A stretch of 64,000 bases of DNA, taken from positions 1 to 64,000 of the forward strand of contig CANJKV010000003.1 in the NCBI GenBank assembly GCA_947474855.1, in the 5' to 3' direction. Below are positions 10,556 to 20,366 of the stretch, one piece after another; within the stretch, counting starts at the first letter, position 1, and each line of letters opens with the position of its first letter. A model generated the notes under the pieces. The model did no database searches. It was given only the letters and a program-made list of their open reading frames with translations, and was not told where the DNA came from. Made by a program: the position numbers and the translations under genes. The stretch comes from Aurantimonadaceae bacterium (GTDB lineage: Bacteria > Pseudomonadota > Alphaproteobacteria > Rhizobiales > Rhizobiaceae).

Positions 10556-10874
10556 GCTTCTCGTTTCACGCTATGGCCCGGGCAGTGGCGTAAGGGTCAT
10601 CTTCCAAACGGGCGCCTCGGCCAACTCGATGGCCCCGCCCCTCTCGAGGCCGGAAAGCATCGCACCCTCGAAAGCACGTGAGAGTTCGGAGGCATAATCA
10701 CGACCTGCAGTCCGGCGTCTGCCAATCGCGGAACATGTGCTCGTAGGTGGTTCTGACGATCGCGGAGCTCGTGCGCCTCGATGAAAGGCAGGGTGGTGCT
10801 ATCGGGCGTTGCGACAGCCCGCTTGCGGAGGGCGAGGTTCTGGCTAAGCCTCCCGAACGATGGCTGGGAGGGTG

Positions 10875-11309
10875 TCAGCCGCCGAGTGCAGAGGTTTCAT
10901 GCGAGCTCTCGCCGAGTGGCATGGGCCTGAACAAGAGTCCCGCCTTGAGGCTCTCGGCGATGCGCTCGGCCTTCCGAACGATCGCCGCACTACGCTGGTC
11001 GCCTAGTTCGCGCGCCGCAACCTCGCGGAAGACGGACAGCCAACGCTCGAAGTGGAACGGGGCGAGGGTGTCGCGAAGGGGAAGATGGGCGCCGAACGGG
11101 TTGCCCTTATAGGTGCCGGTCCCGAGCATGACCGAGCACCAGAAGTCGCCGAGACGGCCGGTGTGTGCCGCCCAGTCCGTCACCTGCCGAGCGAAGATCG
11201 GCGCAAGGAGATCGTCGGCTCGAACCTGTTCGTAGAAGGCGACGACGAGGCGGCGCAACTCAGCTTCGCTGAGCGGTTGCGGGTCAGGGCAGGAGGTGAG
11301 CGGGGTCAT
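10875..11309 (-). CDS. group III-type truncated hemoglobin
   Basis: LRRLVVAFYEQVRADDLLAPIFARQVTDWAAHTGRLGDFWCSVMLGTGTYKGNPFGAHLPL...HFERWLSVF. Confidence 0.9.
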   Translation of the reverse strand: MTPLTSCPDPQPLSEAELRRLVVAFYEQVRADDLLAPIFARQVTDWAAHTGRLGDFWCSVMLGTGTYKGNPFGAHLPLRDTLAPFHFERWLSVFREVAARELGDQRSAAIVRKAERIAESLKAGLLFRPMPLGESSHETSALGG

Positions 11310-11326
11310 GGGAGGAGGCTCGCTGA

Positions 11327-11349
11327 AAGATGCCTAAGCCTTGCATCTA
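11327..11349. promoter_or_regulatory. putative NsrR operator O1
   Basis: AAGATGCctaagccttGCATCTa, inverted half-sites just upstream of the hemoglobin start. Confidence 0.7.
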
Positions 11350-11375
11350 TAACGGCGGCGTAGCACGCTGCCGAA

Positions 11376-11398
11376 AAGATGCAAACGCCTTGTATGTT
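11376..11398. promoter_or_regulatory. putative NsrR operator O2
   Basis: AAGATGCAaacgccttGTATGTT, 49 bp from O1 and 27 bp before the Rrf2/NsrR-like start codon. Confidence 0.6.
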
Positions 11399-11424
11399 TT
11401 CGGCGAAGCGAAGGACCTCTATTC

Positions 11425-11907
11425 GTGCGGCTGACCCTCTACACAGACTATTCGATCCGCGTGCTGGTGTTTCTGACCGCCCGAACCGAGCGCCTGTCCT
11501 CGATTTCGGAGATCTCTCAGACCTATGGCATCTCGAAGAACCACCTCATGAAGGTGGTGCACGATCTCGGCCGGGCGGGCCTCGTCACGACGGTGCGGGG
11601 GCGATCGGGCGGCATCAAGCTGGCGCGTCCAGCGAGCGAGATCACGGTCGGCGAGGTGGTGCGCTTGACGGAGGACGGCTTCGATCTCGTCGATTGCAGT
11701 TCCGGCTCCTGCATCATCGCACGGGCGTGCGGCATCCGAGGCATTCTCAAGGAAGCGACGAGAGCCTTTCTCGCCGTGCTCGACGGCTACACCTTCGGCG
11801 ACCTGCCCAAGAGCGAACTCGACATCCTGGACGTGCTCGCAGCCTTTCCGGATGCCCGTGCCAAACCGGGCGCGGATGTCGCCGCGCTCGAGCCGGCAGC
11901 AGGCTGA
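11425..11907 (+). CDS. nsrR: Rrf2-family regulator, NsrR-like
   Basis: MRLTLYTDYSIRVLVFLTAR...ISKNHLMKVVHDLGRAGLVTTVRGRSGGIKLARP...DCSSGSCIIARACGIRGILKEA with the three-Cys pattern. Confidence 0.85.
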   Translation: MRLTLYTDYSIRVLVFLTARTERLSSISEISQTYGISKNHLMKVVHDLGRAGLVTTVRGRSGGIKLARPASEITVGEVVRLTEDGFDLVDCSSGSCIIARACGIRGILKEATRAFLAVLDGYTFGDLPKSELDILDVLAAFPDARAKPGADVAALEPAAG

Positions 11908-12149
11908 CCGCCTTGCCAACGTGCCAAACCGTGCTGAACCGCCAACCTGGCCGTACTCGGGCGGAATGCGGGATCGTTGGCTGAGCCGCCCAGCTGCCGT
12001 TGCCCTGTGCGCGGCGCCACGACTGCCGCATCGCGGCGATCACCTGAGGCTGCGGCCGGTTCCTCCGCCGATGGGTGCGGAGCGTCCCGGGACTGGCGAA
12101 GCTCGACCGCGTCGGCGATCGCGGTGCCGAACCCTCGATCCCGCAGCAT

Positions 12150-12163
12150 TTGATCCCGCTCAA
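12150..12163. promoter_or_regulatory. degenerate FNR-type box TTGATCCCGCTCAA
   Basis: 9 of 10 half-site positions match; 35 nt upstream of the hemN start. Confidence 0.5.
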
Positions 12164-12197
12164 TGACCCGCGACGGCGGCTGCGGGACAAGGCGTGC

Positions 12198-13562
12198 ATG
12201 AACGCACCCTTCGCTCTTCCGCACGCACTTCGCGACCTCGCCCGTCGCTCGGTTCCACGCTACACCTCCTATCCGACCGCGCCGCACTTCACGTCCGCGG
12301 TGACGGCGGAGGTCCATGCCGAGTGGCTGCGGCGTGTGGCTCGAGCTGGCTCTCCCGTATCCCTCTACCTGCACATTCCTTTCTGTCGGACGATCTGCAA
12401 CTACTGCGGCTGCACCACCAAGGCTTCGTTGCGCGACGAGCCGATCAGGGCCTACGCCGCGGTGCTGCACCACGAGATCGCCCTTCTCGCCGCGCACCTG
12501 GGGCGTGCCGAGGTGTCCCGCATCCATTGGGGCGGCGGCACGCCGAACATCCTGCCGCCGGACTGCTTCGAGGCGATCGTCCGCGACCTCGGCGACCGCT
12601 TCGCGTTTCGTCCGGACATGGAGCACGCAGTCGAGCTCGATCCGCGTCATGTGACGCCCGAAGGCGCGCGGGCTCTGGCAAGCCTCGGCGTCAACCGCGC
12701 AAGCCTCGGGGTCCAGACCCTCGATCCGGCCGTCCAGGCCGCGATAGGGCGCGTGCAACCGCTTCCTACGGTCCGGGCCGCTTTCGAGTCCCTGCGCTCG
12801 GCCGGCATAGAGGCGATCAACGCGGACCTCATGTACGGTCTGCCGTTCCAGGACGTCGACAGCGTCGCGGCCACGGCGGAACTCATGCTGTCCTTGGCGC
12901 CCAGCCGCTTTGCCATCTTCGGCTACGCGCACGTCCCATGGATGAAGACCCACCAGAGGCTCGTCGACGAGGCTGCCCTTCCGGGGCCGGAGGAGCGTCT
13001 CTCCCAAGCGGCAGTAGCGAGGCGGATCCTGGAGGGCGGAGGCTACGTGGAGATCGGCATGGACCACTTCGCGCATCCGGATGACCCGCTTTCCGTCGCC
13101 CAGGCCGGGGGGCGGCTGCGGCGCAACTTCCAAGGATACACCGACGACGACGCGGAGACCCTCGTCGGCATCGGCGCATCCTCGATCAGCCGAATGCCCT
13201 GGGGTTATGCGCAGAACGCCGCCGACGTTCCCGGATGGCGCCGGGCGATCGAGGAAGGACGTTTCGCGATCGCCCGGGGGAAGGCTTTCGATGGTCAGGA
13301 TGCCATGCGCGCCGACGCGATCGAGGCCGTGCTGTGCCGCTTCGAGGTTGACCTTGCCGCGGTCGCGGCTCGGCATTCGGCTCCCGTATCGGTCTTCGAC
13401 GAAGATGTCCGCCGGTTGCGGCACTTCGTCAACGCGGGCTGGGTCGACGTCGACGGCAGTCGGGTGTCGATCCGCGTGCACCGTCACGAGATCGCGCGCC
13501 TCGTCGCTTCGGAGTTCGATGCCTACCTCGGCCACGGCGGGAAACACTCCGTCGCGGTTTGA
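12198..13562 (+). CDS. hemN: oxygen-independent coproporphyrinogen III oxidase
   Basis: radical-SAM motif SLYLHIPFCRTICNYCGCTT; HWGGGTPNILPP; RASLGVQTLDPAVQAAIGRVQP; NADLMYGLPFQD. Confidence 0.95.
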   Translation: MNAPFALPHALRDLARRSVPRYTSYPTAPHFTSAVTAEVHAEWLRRVARAGSPVSLYLHIPFCRTICNYCGCTTKASLRDEPIRAYAAVLHHEIALLAAHLGRAEVSRIHWGGGTPNILPPDCFEAIVRDLGDRFAFRPDMEHAVELDPRHVTPEGARALASLGVNRASLGVQTLDPAVQAAIGRVQPLPTVRAAFESLRSAGIEAINADLMYGLPFQDVDSVAATAELMLSLAPSRFAIFGYAHVPWMKTHQRLVDEAALPGPEERLSQAAVARRILEGGGYVEIGMDHFAHPDDPLSVAQAGGRLRRNFQGYTDDDAETLVGIGASSISRMPWGYAQNAADVPGWRRAIEEGRFAIARGKAFDGQDAMRADAIEAVLCRFEVDLAAVAARHSAPVSVFDEDVRRLRHFVNAGWVDVDGSRVSIRVHRHEIARLVASEFDAYLGHGGKHSVAV

Positions 13563-14144
13563 GGGATCATCGGGCATCCGGGCAAGTCAGGCTCGCGCAG
13601 GCAGGCAGGCCCGGCACATACGCTATTCCGTTGAGGGCGGCCTGCCTCCGTCACGGCGGCGATCGGCTCGCCGGCCGGCGCTTCGCCGGTCTTCGGCGCA
13701 ACCATGCCCTTGCCGTCCTCCCACAGGCCACGCGCCTTCAGGTCGTCCACGACTTCCTTCGGCATGTAGGTCTCGTCGTGCTTGGCGAGCACCGTATCGG
13801 CGAGAAAGACGCGGTCGGGCCCGAGCGTCCCTTCCGCGATGATCCCCTGCCCCTCACGAAACAGGTCGGGCAGCAAGCCGGCATAGACCACGGGCACCGT
13901 TTCCACCGAGTCCGTCACGCGGAAGCGCACCTTGGAATCGGCGCCGCGCTCCACCGAGCCTTGCTCGACGAGTCCGCCGAGGCGGATGCGCTGGGTAGGC
14001 GCCGGCGTGTTGGATACGATGTCGGTCGGCGAGTTGAAGAACGCGATGCTCGTCGACAGGCTCTGGAGCACGAGCCCGACCGCCACCGCGACGACGCCGA
14101 CCATGCCGCCGATCCCCGCCAGCCGCTTCTGCTTGCGCGTCATT
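13523..14144 (-). CDS. ccmE: cytochrome c maturation heme chaperone CcmE-like, extended C-terminus
   Basis: MTRKQKRLAGIGGMVGVVAVAVGLVLQSL...FFNSPTDIV...VRFRVTD...VPVVYAGLLPDLFREGQGIIAEG...VLAKHDETYMPKEVVDDL. Confidence 0.9.
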
Positions 14145-14445
14145 GAACCGTGGTTCCCCCGTCCTCGCCGATGCCCAGCCCCTGCCAGAAGCTCGCGATC
14201 CCCCGCCGTTCTGCGGAGCCTGCCGGGGAGACCCCGGAGATGGGTCCTTCTCCGTATGAGGCGGAAGCCTCCAGCCGACAACCGAGCAAGCCGATGGCGC
14301 CGACCACCTTCGCCAGGGACGGCGACAGAGCCCGGCTGGTGTCCATGACCACGCCGAGGGCAGTGATCGCCATGTCGGAAGGAGTGGGCGTCAGCGGCAC
14401 GACGCGGGAAGCGTCGACGCGGCAGGTATGGACGAGGAGAGACAT
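14140..14445 (-). CDS. small hypothetical protein overlapping the ccmE start (ATGA)
   Basis: MSLLVHTCRVDASRVVPLTPTPSDMAITALGVVMDTSRALSP...; 4-nt stop/start overlap with ccmE. Confidence 0.5.
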   Translation of the reverse strand: MSLLVHTCRVDASRVVPLTPTPSDMAITALGVVMDTSRALSPSLAKVVGAIGLLGCRLEASASYGEGPISGVSPAGSAERRGIASFWQGLGIGEDGGTTVQ

Positions 14446-14536
14446 TACGAACCAGGGACGCGTTGGAGGGACTGAGTATGCGCGCCTGGCGAGAGACGTG
14501 CGAGGATGATCCAATCCGAGACGGATCGACGGCGCC

Positions 14537-14550
14537 TTGATCGAGATCAT
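14537..14550. promoter_or_regulatory. FNR-type box TTGATCGAGATCAT
   Basis: 9 of 10 half-site positions match TTGAT-N4-ATCAA; ~92 nt upstream of the ccmE operon start. Confidence 0.6.
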
Positions 14551-14817
14551 CGACCCAGCGGTTTGCCGTCCGTTGTTGGCCGCCCGTGGGGTGGTGTACG
14601 CCGATCAAGGCTTTCGGCCTGGGGCGGCGATTTGCTCCGCCAAACCTTCCCTGGTCCACGTATCCGGCAGGCAATCGACCACGCCTGAGACGGCGTTCGC
14701 GGCGAATGGACGTAGCCGACGCAACGCTGGAGCTGGCGCTGATGGGTTTCCGCTCCCGGCGGGCAAGGTGAACGACAGGCAGCGGTTTTCCCGGGGGATC
14801 GATTCTGCTCTTGTGGC

Positions 14818-16578
14818 GTGGGGTTTTCGAAGGGGCGATTCGTGGGAAGCAAGGCGCGCGGCTCGCTGGGCCTGCCGACGTCGTTGACGTCGCGCCTCTT
14901 CCTGTTCGCCCTCCTGGCGCTGCTGCCCGTCTTCGGCGTTCTCTGGATGCTCGAGCAACAGCTGCAGGCGGGCCGGGAAGCGGAGATCCGCGATCTTGCC
15001 CGGCGGCGGACGGCGCAGGCGAACACACAGATCGAGCGCGTGATCGAGGGGCAGAGGACGCTGCTTCTCGCGGTCTCCTCGTCGCCCACCGTCATGGAGC
15101 TCGATGCCGGTCGGTGCGCACGCTACCTTTCGTCGCTCGTCGAGGCCCTGCCCCATCTCCAGGGCATTGCCGTTCTCGGCCTCGACGGTCGCCCACGCTG
15201 CGGCGACGATCCCGTCCGCCCCACGCCCAACTATGCCGATCGCCCCTATTTCAGGGCGGCGATCGACACCGGACGGTTCGTCGTAGGCCGCTACACCGTC
15301 GGCCGCGCCGATCCTTCGGCCAGGATCCTGCCGTTCGCCGCCCCGGTGCGGGAAGAGGACGGGCGCATCGTCGCCGTGGCGGCGGCGGGGCTTCGCCTGT
15401 CGCACCTCCAGTCGATCGTCCAGGCCTTCAGCCTGCCCCCGAATGGATCGCTGACGATCGCAGACTCCGAGGGCACGATCCTCGCCCGCACCCCGCTGCC
15501 GGAGCGGTTCGTCGGGACCCGCATACCCGACGAGTTCGTCGACCGGTGGGTCAAGGCCACGGCTGCCGGCGTGGAGGAGGTGCAAAGCCAGGACGGCACC
15601 TGGCGCATCGTTGCCTACAGCCCTGCCGCGCTTCCTCCAGAAGGCATCTACGTCTCGAGCGGCTATGCCCTGGCCGAGGTCCAGGCCATGGCCGGCGAGG
15701 GCTGGCGGTGGAACCTCGCCCTGCTGACCGCCGGCCTGGTCGGCGCTGCGCTCACCTCGTTGGCGGCGGGCGCCGCCCTGATCCAGCGTCCGGTCCGGAA
15801 GCTCGTCGAACTCGCGCAGGCATGGTCGGGCGGAACGCCTCCAGCAACCCGCCGGCCGATCCCGACGCGGGAGTTCGAGACCGTGACGGCCTCCCTCGAC
15901 GCGATGGGGCAGGCGATCGAGAAGCGGTCGCTGGCGGCCGCGCGCCAGCAGGAGCTCCTGGTCGCGGAACTCCATCACCGCGTCAAGAACCTCCTGGCGA
16001 TGGTGCAGGCCATAGGGACGCAGACAGCGGCGGGCACGTCCACCCCGGCCGAGTTCCGGTCCGTCTTCTCGCAGCGCATCCAGGCGCTGGCGCGCACCAA
16101 CGAGCTTCTGACGGCGCGGAACTGGGAGGGCGTCGAGTTGCGCTCCCTTCTGCGCGCCGAGGTCGAAGCGATGCCGCGACCTGAGGACGTCGAGCTGTCG
16201 GGCCCGGCTATCGTCCTACCGTCCTCGCTGGGCATGCCGCTCACCCTGATCGCCCACGAACTTGCAACCAACGCGGTCAAGTACGGTTGCCAGGCAGGGC
16301 CCGGCGGACGGCTCGACATCTCCTGGCAACTGGAGGTGCGTGAGGACGGCGGAAGGATGCTGGATCTCCGATGGCGGGAGCACGGCACCGCCCCCCTCGA
16401 AGAGGCACCCGGTCCACCCCGCGACGGCGGCGGCTTCGGCTCGAGGCTGATCGCGCGGCTGGTCGAGTCCCTCGGCACCGGGACGACAACTCTGGCGCCG
16501 GACGGCCTCGTCTTCACCCTGCGCATCGACTTTGAGTCCGCTGGGACCGGGAACGATCCGGATCCGCCCGCGGGTTGA
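14818..16578 (+). CDS. membrane-bound HWE/HisKA_2 sensor histidine kinase with Cache-like sensor and HAMP-like region
   Basis: N-terminal TM; NYADRPYFRAAIDTGRFVVGRYTVGRADPSARILPFAAPV Cache-like; ELLVAELHHRVKNLLAMVQAIGTQ. Confidence 0.92.
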   Translation: MGFSKGRFVGSKARGSLGLPTSLTSRLFLFALLALLPVFGVLWMLEQQLQAGREAEIRDLARRRTAQANTQIERVIEGQRTLLLAVSSSPTVMELDAGRCARYLSSLVEALPHLQGIAVLGLDGRPRCGDDPVRPTPNYADRPYFRAAIDTGRFVVGRYTVGRADPSARILPFAAPVREEDGRIVAVAAAGLRLSHLQSIVQAFSLPPNGSLTIADSEGTILARTPLPERFVGTRIPDEFVDRWVKATAAGVEEVQSQDGTWRIVAYSPAALPPEGIYVSSGYALAEVQAMAGEGWRWNLALLTAGLVGAALTSLAAGAALIQRPVRKLVELAQAWSGGTPPATRRPIPTREFETVTASLDAMGQAIEKRSLAAARQQELLVAELHHRVKNLLAMVQAIGTQTAAGTSTPAEFRSVFSQRIQALARTNELLTARNWEGVELRSLLRAEVEAMPRPEDVELSGPAIVLPSSLGMPLTLIAHELATNAVKYGCQAGPGGRLDISWQLEVREDGGRMLDLRWREHGTAPLEEAPGPPRDGGGFGSRLIARLVESLGTGTTTLAPDGLVFTLRIDFESAGTGNDPDPPAG

Positions 16579-16712
16579 CGAATGGCGGCAGCCGCCTAGT
16601 TCAGTCCGACTGTTCTCGGAGAACGACGAACCACGGGACAAGAGGGGGTCCGCGTAACGGCGGAGGCTCTCGCGTGTGGGCAGTGTGACGGACGATCGGA
16701 GGTCGGCAGAAA

Positions 16713-17102
16713 TTGGAGTCGCGAAGCCGAGAGGTGGTGCTCGTCGTGGACGACGAGCCTTTGGTTCGCATGTACGCCGCGGACATGTTCGAGGACCTGG
16801 GCGTGGAGGTTCTGGAGGCGCGCGACGGCGTCGAGGCGCTCGAGATTCTGGAGAGAAGGCCGGACGTGTCGCTCCTGTTCAGTGATTGCCGCATGCCCCG
16901 GATGACGGGCCCCGAACTCGCCGAGGAGGCATCCAAACGGTGGCCCTCCCTGCGCATCGTGCTCGCGTCCGGGTACACGGATGTAAGGCCGACGCGCTGG
17001 CCGTTGATCGCCAAGCCCTACGACGCCGCCATCCTCGCCGGGATCGCGCAAGGGCAACCTCCCTGCCATGCGACGATGATGGCTGCCGCGCCGCGAGGGT
17101 AG
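16713..17102 (+). CDS. single-domain response regulator
   Basis: VVLVVDDEPLVRMYAADMFEDLG...LLFSDCRMPRMTGPELA...LASGY...IAKPYD. Confidence 0.9.
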   Translation: MESRSREVVLVVDDEPLVRMYAADMFEDLGVEVLEARDGVEALEILERRPDVSLLFSDCRMPRMTGPELAEEASKRWPSLRIVLASGYTDVRPTRWPLIAKPYDAAILAGIAQGQPPCHATMMAAAPRG

Positions 17103-17313
17103 CCCATCAGGCTCCGTACCCCCGGCAGGCGCATGGCCCCAAAACGAGGTCGGTGCTCCCCCATACCGTTCCGCCTCCGCAGACCGACGTGTTCCTGCCT
17201 TCACGAATGCCGACCCCGGAGGACCCGGGAAGCCGCCGGACGGCGCCCGCTTCTCCGAAGAGCATCTCCCAAGTCATTGCCGGCGCTGCCGCTTTGCCTT
17301 AGATGCGCCTGAC

Positions 17314-20007
17314 TTGGAAACCGGGGTCGACAGCTTGCAGAACGAACCCATCGAAGCCGCTTGGGACGAGGACGAGCGGGTGGCGGCGCTGGACCGCTAC
17401 CGCATCCTCGACACGCCCCCGGAGACGGAGTTCGACGACATCGCCCGGATCGCGGCGGACGTTTGCGGGACGCCCATCGCCGTCGTCAACCTGGTCTCCC
17501 GGGACCGGCAGTTCTTCAAGGCCGAGGTTGGCCTCGGGGTGCGCGAAACGCCCCTGGACACCTCGTTCTGCCGACATGCCCTGCTGGAGCGTGACTTCCT
17601 GGTCGTGCCGGATGCCAGGAAGGATCCCCGCCTCCAGCACAATCCCTTGGTCACGGGCGAGGCGGGACTGCGCTTCTACGCGGGTGCGCTCCTCAAGACC
17701 GAGGAGGGCCTGCCGCTTGGCACGGTCTGCGTCCTGGACTACGAACCCCGCCATCTCACCGAGAGGCAGCTCGGCACGCTGCGGGCACTCGCCCGGCAGG
17801 CCATGAGCCAGATGCGCCTGCGCCTCGCGCTTGCCGAGCGGGAGGAGAACGCGGGGATGTCGCGCCGCCACGCCGCGCAGCTCCAGGCCCTGGCGCAAGC
17901 CTCCCTCGAGGTCGGCGCGGCACCGACGATGGAGGCCAAGCTCGAGGCCATCACCGGAATCGCCCGGCGGATCGTCGGCGCCCACCAGTCCGTCGTCAGC
18001 ATGACGCGGGGTCCCGACTGGAGCCAGGCCATCAACGCCGTCTCCATGTCCGAGCGCTACGACCGCTGGCGCGACTACGGCAGGATGCCGGACGGGTCGG
18101 GCATCTACGCGTGGGCGTGCGAGGTGAACGAGCCCATACGGATGACGCAGGCCGAGCTGGAGGCGCACCCTCGCTGGCGCGGCTTCGGGGGCCATGCGCC
18201 GGACCACCCGCCGATGCGGGGCTGGCTGGCCGCGCCGATGATCGCCCGGGACGGACGGAACCTCGGCCTGATACAGCTCTCCGACAAGGAGGGCGGAGGC
18301 GAGTTCGACGCCTCCGACGAGGCCATCCTCCTGCAGTTGGCGCAGCTCGCCTCGACGGCAATCGAGGAGGCGCGCACGGAGGCGAGGCTCAGGGAGACGA
18401 CGCGGCGCCTCGACGCGGTGCTGAACAACGCGTCCGTCTCCATCTTCCTGATGGATGAGCGCCAGCACTGCGTCTACATGAACGCGGCGGCCGAGCGGCT
18501 GACGGGCTACTCGCTGGACGAGGTGCAGGGCCGCCCGCTCCACGACGTCATCCACCACACCCACCCGGACGGACGGCCGTTCCCGATCGAGGATTGCGCC
18601 ATCGACCGCGCCTTCCCCGAGAACAACAACACGAGGGGCGAGGAGGTGTTCGTCCACCGGGACGGCAGCTTCTATCCGGTCGCCTTCACCGCCAGCCCCA
18701 TCCGGGACGAGGCGGCCAAGACGGTCGGCACCATCATCGAGGTCAGGGACATCCGGGACGAGAAGGCGGCGCGCGAGGCGCTCGCCCGGCACGGGGAGGA
18801 ACTGGAGACGCTGGTGGCGGAACGGACGGAGGAGCTCGAGCGCACGCACGAGGCACTCCGCCAGAGCCAGAAGATGGAAGCGGTCGGCCAGCTGACGGGC
18901 GGCGTCGCCCACGACTTCAACAACCTCCTCCAGATCGTGATCGGCAACCTGGACCTCATCCAGCGCAACCTCCCGGAGGAGGCGGCGCGCCTGCGCCGTG
19001 CCGCGGGCAACGCCATGACGGGCGCAAAGCGCGCGGCAACCCTGACCCAGCGGCTGCTCGCCTTTTCCCGGCGGCAGCCGCTCGAGCCGAGACCCATCAG
19101 CGTCAACCGCCTCGTCACGAACATGTCGGACCTCCTCGACCGCACCCTCGGCGAGACCATCGAGATCGAGACGATCCTCTCGGGCAGCCTGTGGCAGGTG
19201 GAGGCCGATCCCAACCAGCTCGAGGCGGCCATCCTCAATCTCGCGGTCAACGCCCGGGATGCCATGCCGGGAGGCGGCAAGCTGACGATAGAGACGGCCA
19301 ACACCTATCTCGACCACGGCTATGTCGCCCACAATGCCGAGGTCCAGCCGGGCCAGTACGTCGTGATCTGCGTGTCCGACACGGGAACCGGCATGGACAA
19401 GCAGACCATGTCGAAGGTGTTCGAGCCCTTCTTCACGACCAAGGAGGTGGGCAAGGGCACCGGGCTCGGCCTGTCCCAGGTGTATGGCTTCGTCAAGCAG
19501 TCCGGCGGCAACGTGAAGATCTACTCCGAGGTGGACGAGGGCACCACGGTCAAGATTTACCTGCCGCGTCGCGTCGGGTCGGCTGCCGAGGAACAGGCCG
19601 GGGGCGAGGGAGTGGCTCCCGAGGGGAACCGACTCGAGACGATCCTGGTGCTCGAGGACGACGACGACGTGCGCGCCTACTCGGCGGAGGTGCTGCGCGA
19701 ACTCGGATACCGGGTCCTCGAGGCGGGCGAGGGAGCGTCCGCGCTGCGGCTCCTCGATCGCGAGGACGGAAAGGTGGACCTCCTCTTCTCGGACGTGGTG
19801 CTTCCAGGCGGCATGAGCGGCGCCGTCGTCGCCGAGGAGGCAAGGAAGCGCCAGCCGAAACTGAAAGTCCTCTTCACGACGGGATATGCGCGGAACGCCA
19901 TCGTCCACCAGGGACGCCTCGACCACGGCGTCGAACTCCTGACGAAGCCGTTCACCTTCACGGCGCTCGCCACCCGTGTGAGGGACATCCTCGACAGGCG
20001 GGACTGA
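17314..20007 (+). CDS. hybrid sensor histidine kinase (GAF-GAF-PAS-HisKA-HATPase-REC)
   Basis: two GAF-like regions, PAS (LDAVLNNASVSIFLMDERQHCVYMN), VGQLTGGVAHDFNNLLQIVIGNLDLI, HATPase, C-terminal VLVLEDDDDVRAYS REC. Confidence 0.93.
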   Translation: METGVDSLQNEPIEAAWDEDERVAALDRYRILDTPPETEFDDIARIAADVCGTPIAVVNLVSRDRQFFKAEVGLGVRETPLDTSFCRHALLERDFLVVPDARKDPRLQHNPLVTGEAGLRFYAGALLKTEEGLPLGTVCVLDYEPRHLTERQLGTLRALARQAMSQMRLRLALAEREENAGMSRRHAAQLQALAQASLEVGAAPTMEAKLEAITGIARRIVGAHQSVVSMTRGPDWSQAINAVSMSERYDRWRDYGRMPDGSGIYAWACEVNEPIRMTQAELEAHPRWRGFGGHAPDHPPMRGWLAAPMIARDGRNLGLIQLSDKEGGGEFDASDEAILLQLAQLASTAIEEARTEARLRETTRRLDAVLNNASVSIFLMDERQHCVYMNAAAERLTGYSLDEVQGRPLHDVIHHTHPDGRPFPIEDCAIDRAFPENNNTRGEEVFVHRDGSFYPVAFTASPIRDEAAKTVGTIIEVRDIRDEKAAREALARHGEELETLVAERTEELERTHEALRQSQKMEAVGQLTGGVAHDFNNLLQIVIGNLDLIQRNLPEEAARLRRAAGNAMTGAKRAATLTQRLLAFSRRQPLEPRPISVNRLVTNMSDLLDRTLGETIEIETILSGSLWQVEADPNQLEAAILNLAVNARDAMPGGGKLTIETANTYLDHGYVAHNAEVQPGQYVVICVSDTGTGMDKQTMSKVFEPFFTTKEVGKGTGLGLSQVYGFVKQSGGNVKIYSEVDEGTTVKIYLPRRVGSAAEEQAGGEGVAPEGNRLETILVLEDDDDVRAYSAEVLRELGYRVLEAGEGASALRLLDREDGKVDLLFSDVVLPGGMSGAVVAEEARKRQPKLKVLFTTGYARNAIVHQGRLDHGVELLTKPFTFTALATRVRDILDRRD

Positions 20008-20232
20008 GCCCTGTTCGAGGCGCGCCCTGTTCGCGGCGCGGGGGCGTGTCCCAGCATTCGATCTGCCGGAATTGGTCGAGCGGTCGCGCGGATGCGGACG
20101 TGGGCCCCGCACCCGACCCAAGCCCTTCGGTGGACGTGGCCGCTGGATGGCTTCACATCGCGTCTGCCGTCCTGCTGGCCCGGGGGATGCATCCGCGTCG
20201 TCCCCTTCCGATCGATCGGACACGCCACGACA

Positions 20233-20258
20233 CCGCATGGCGATCAACCGCCATGCGG
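20233..20258. terminator. 10-bp perfect hairpin between convergent genes
   Basis: CCGCATGGCG-ATCAAC-CGCCATGCGG; no U-tract, so terminator role uncertain. Confidence 0.4.
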
Positions 20259-20366
20259 GATCTCGAGACAGGGGAGATGATCGGCAGCGGGGAGGCTGCC
20301 CGGCAGCTGGACATGTCGGCCACTCCGATGCGCCGCCCGATCGCCGCGGCGCCGGCCGCCGCGCGT

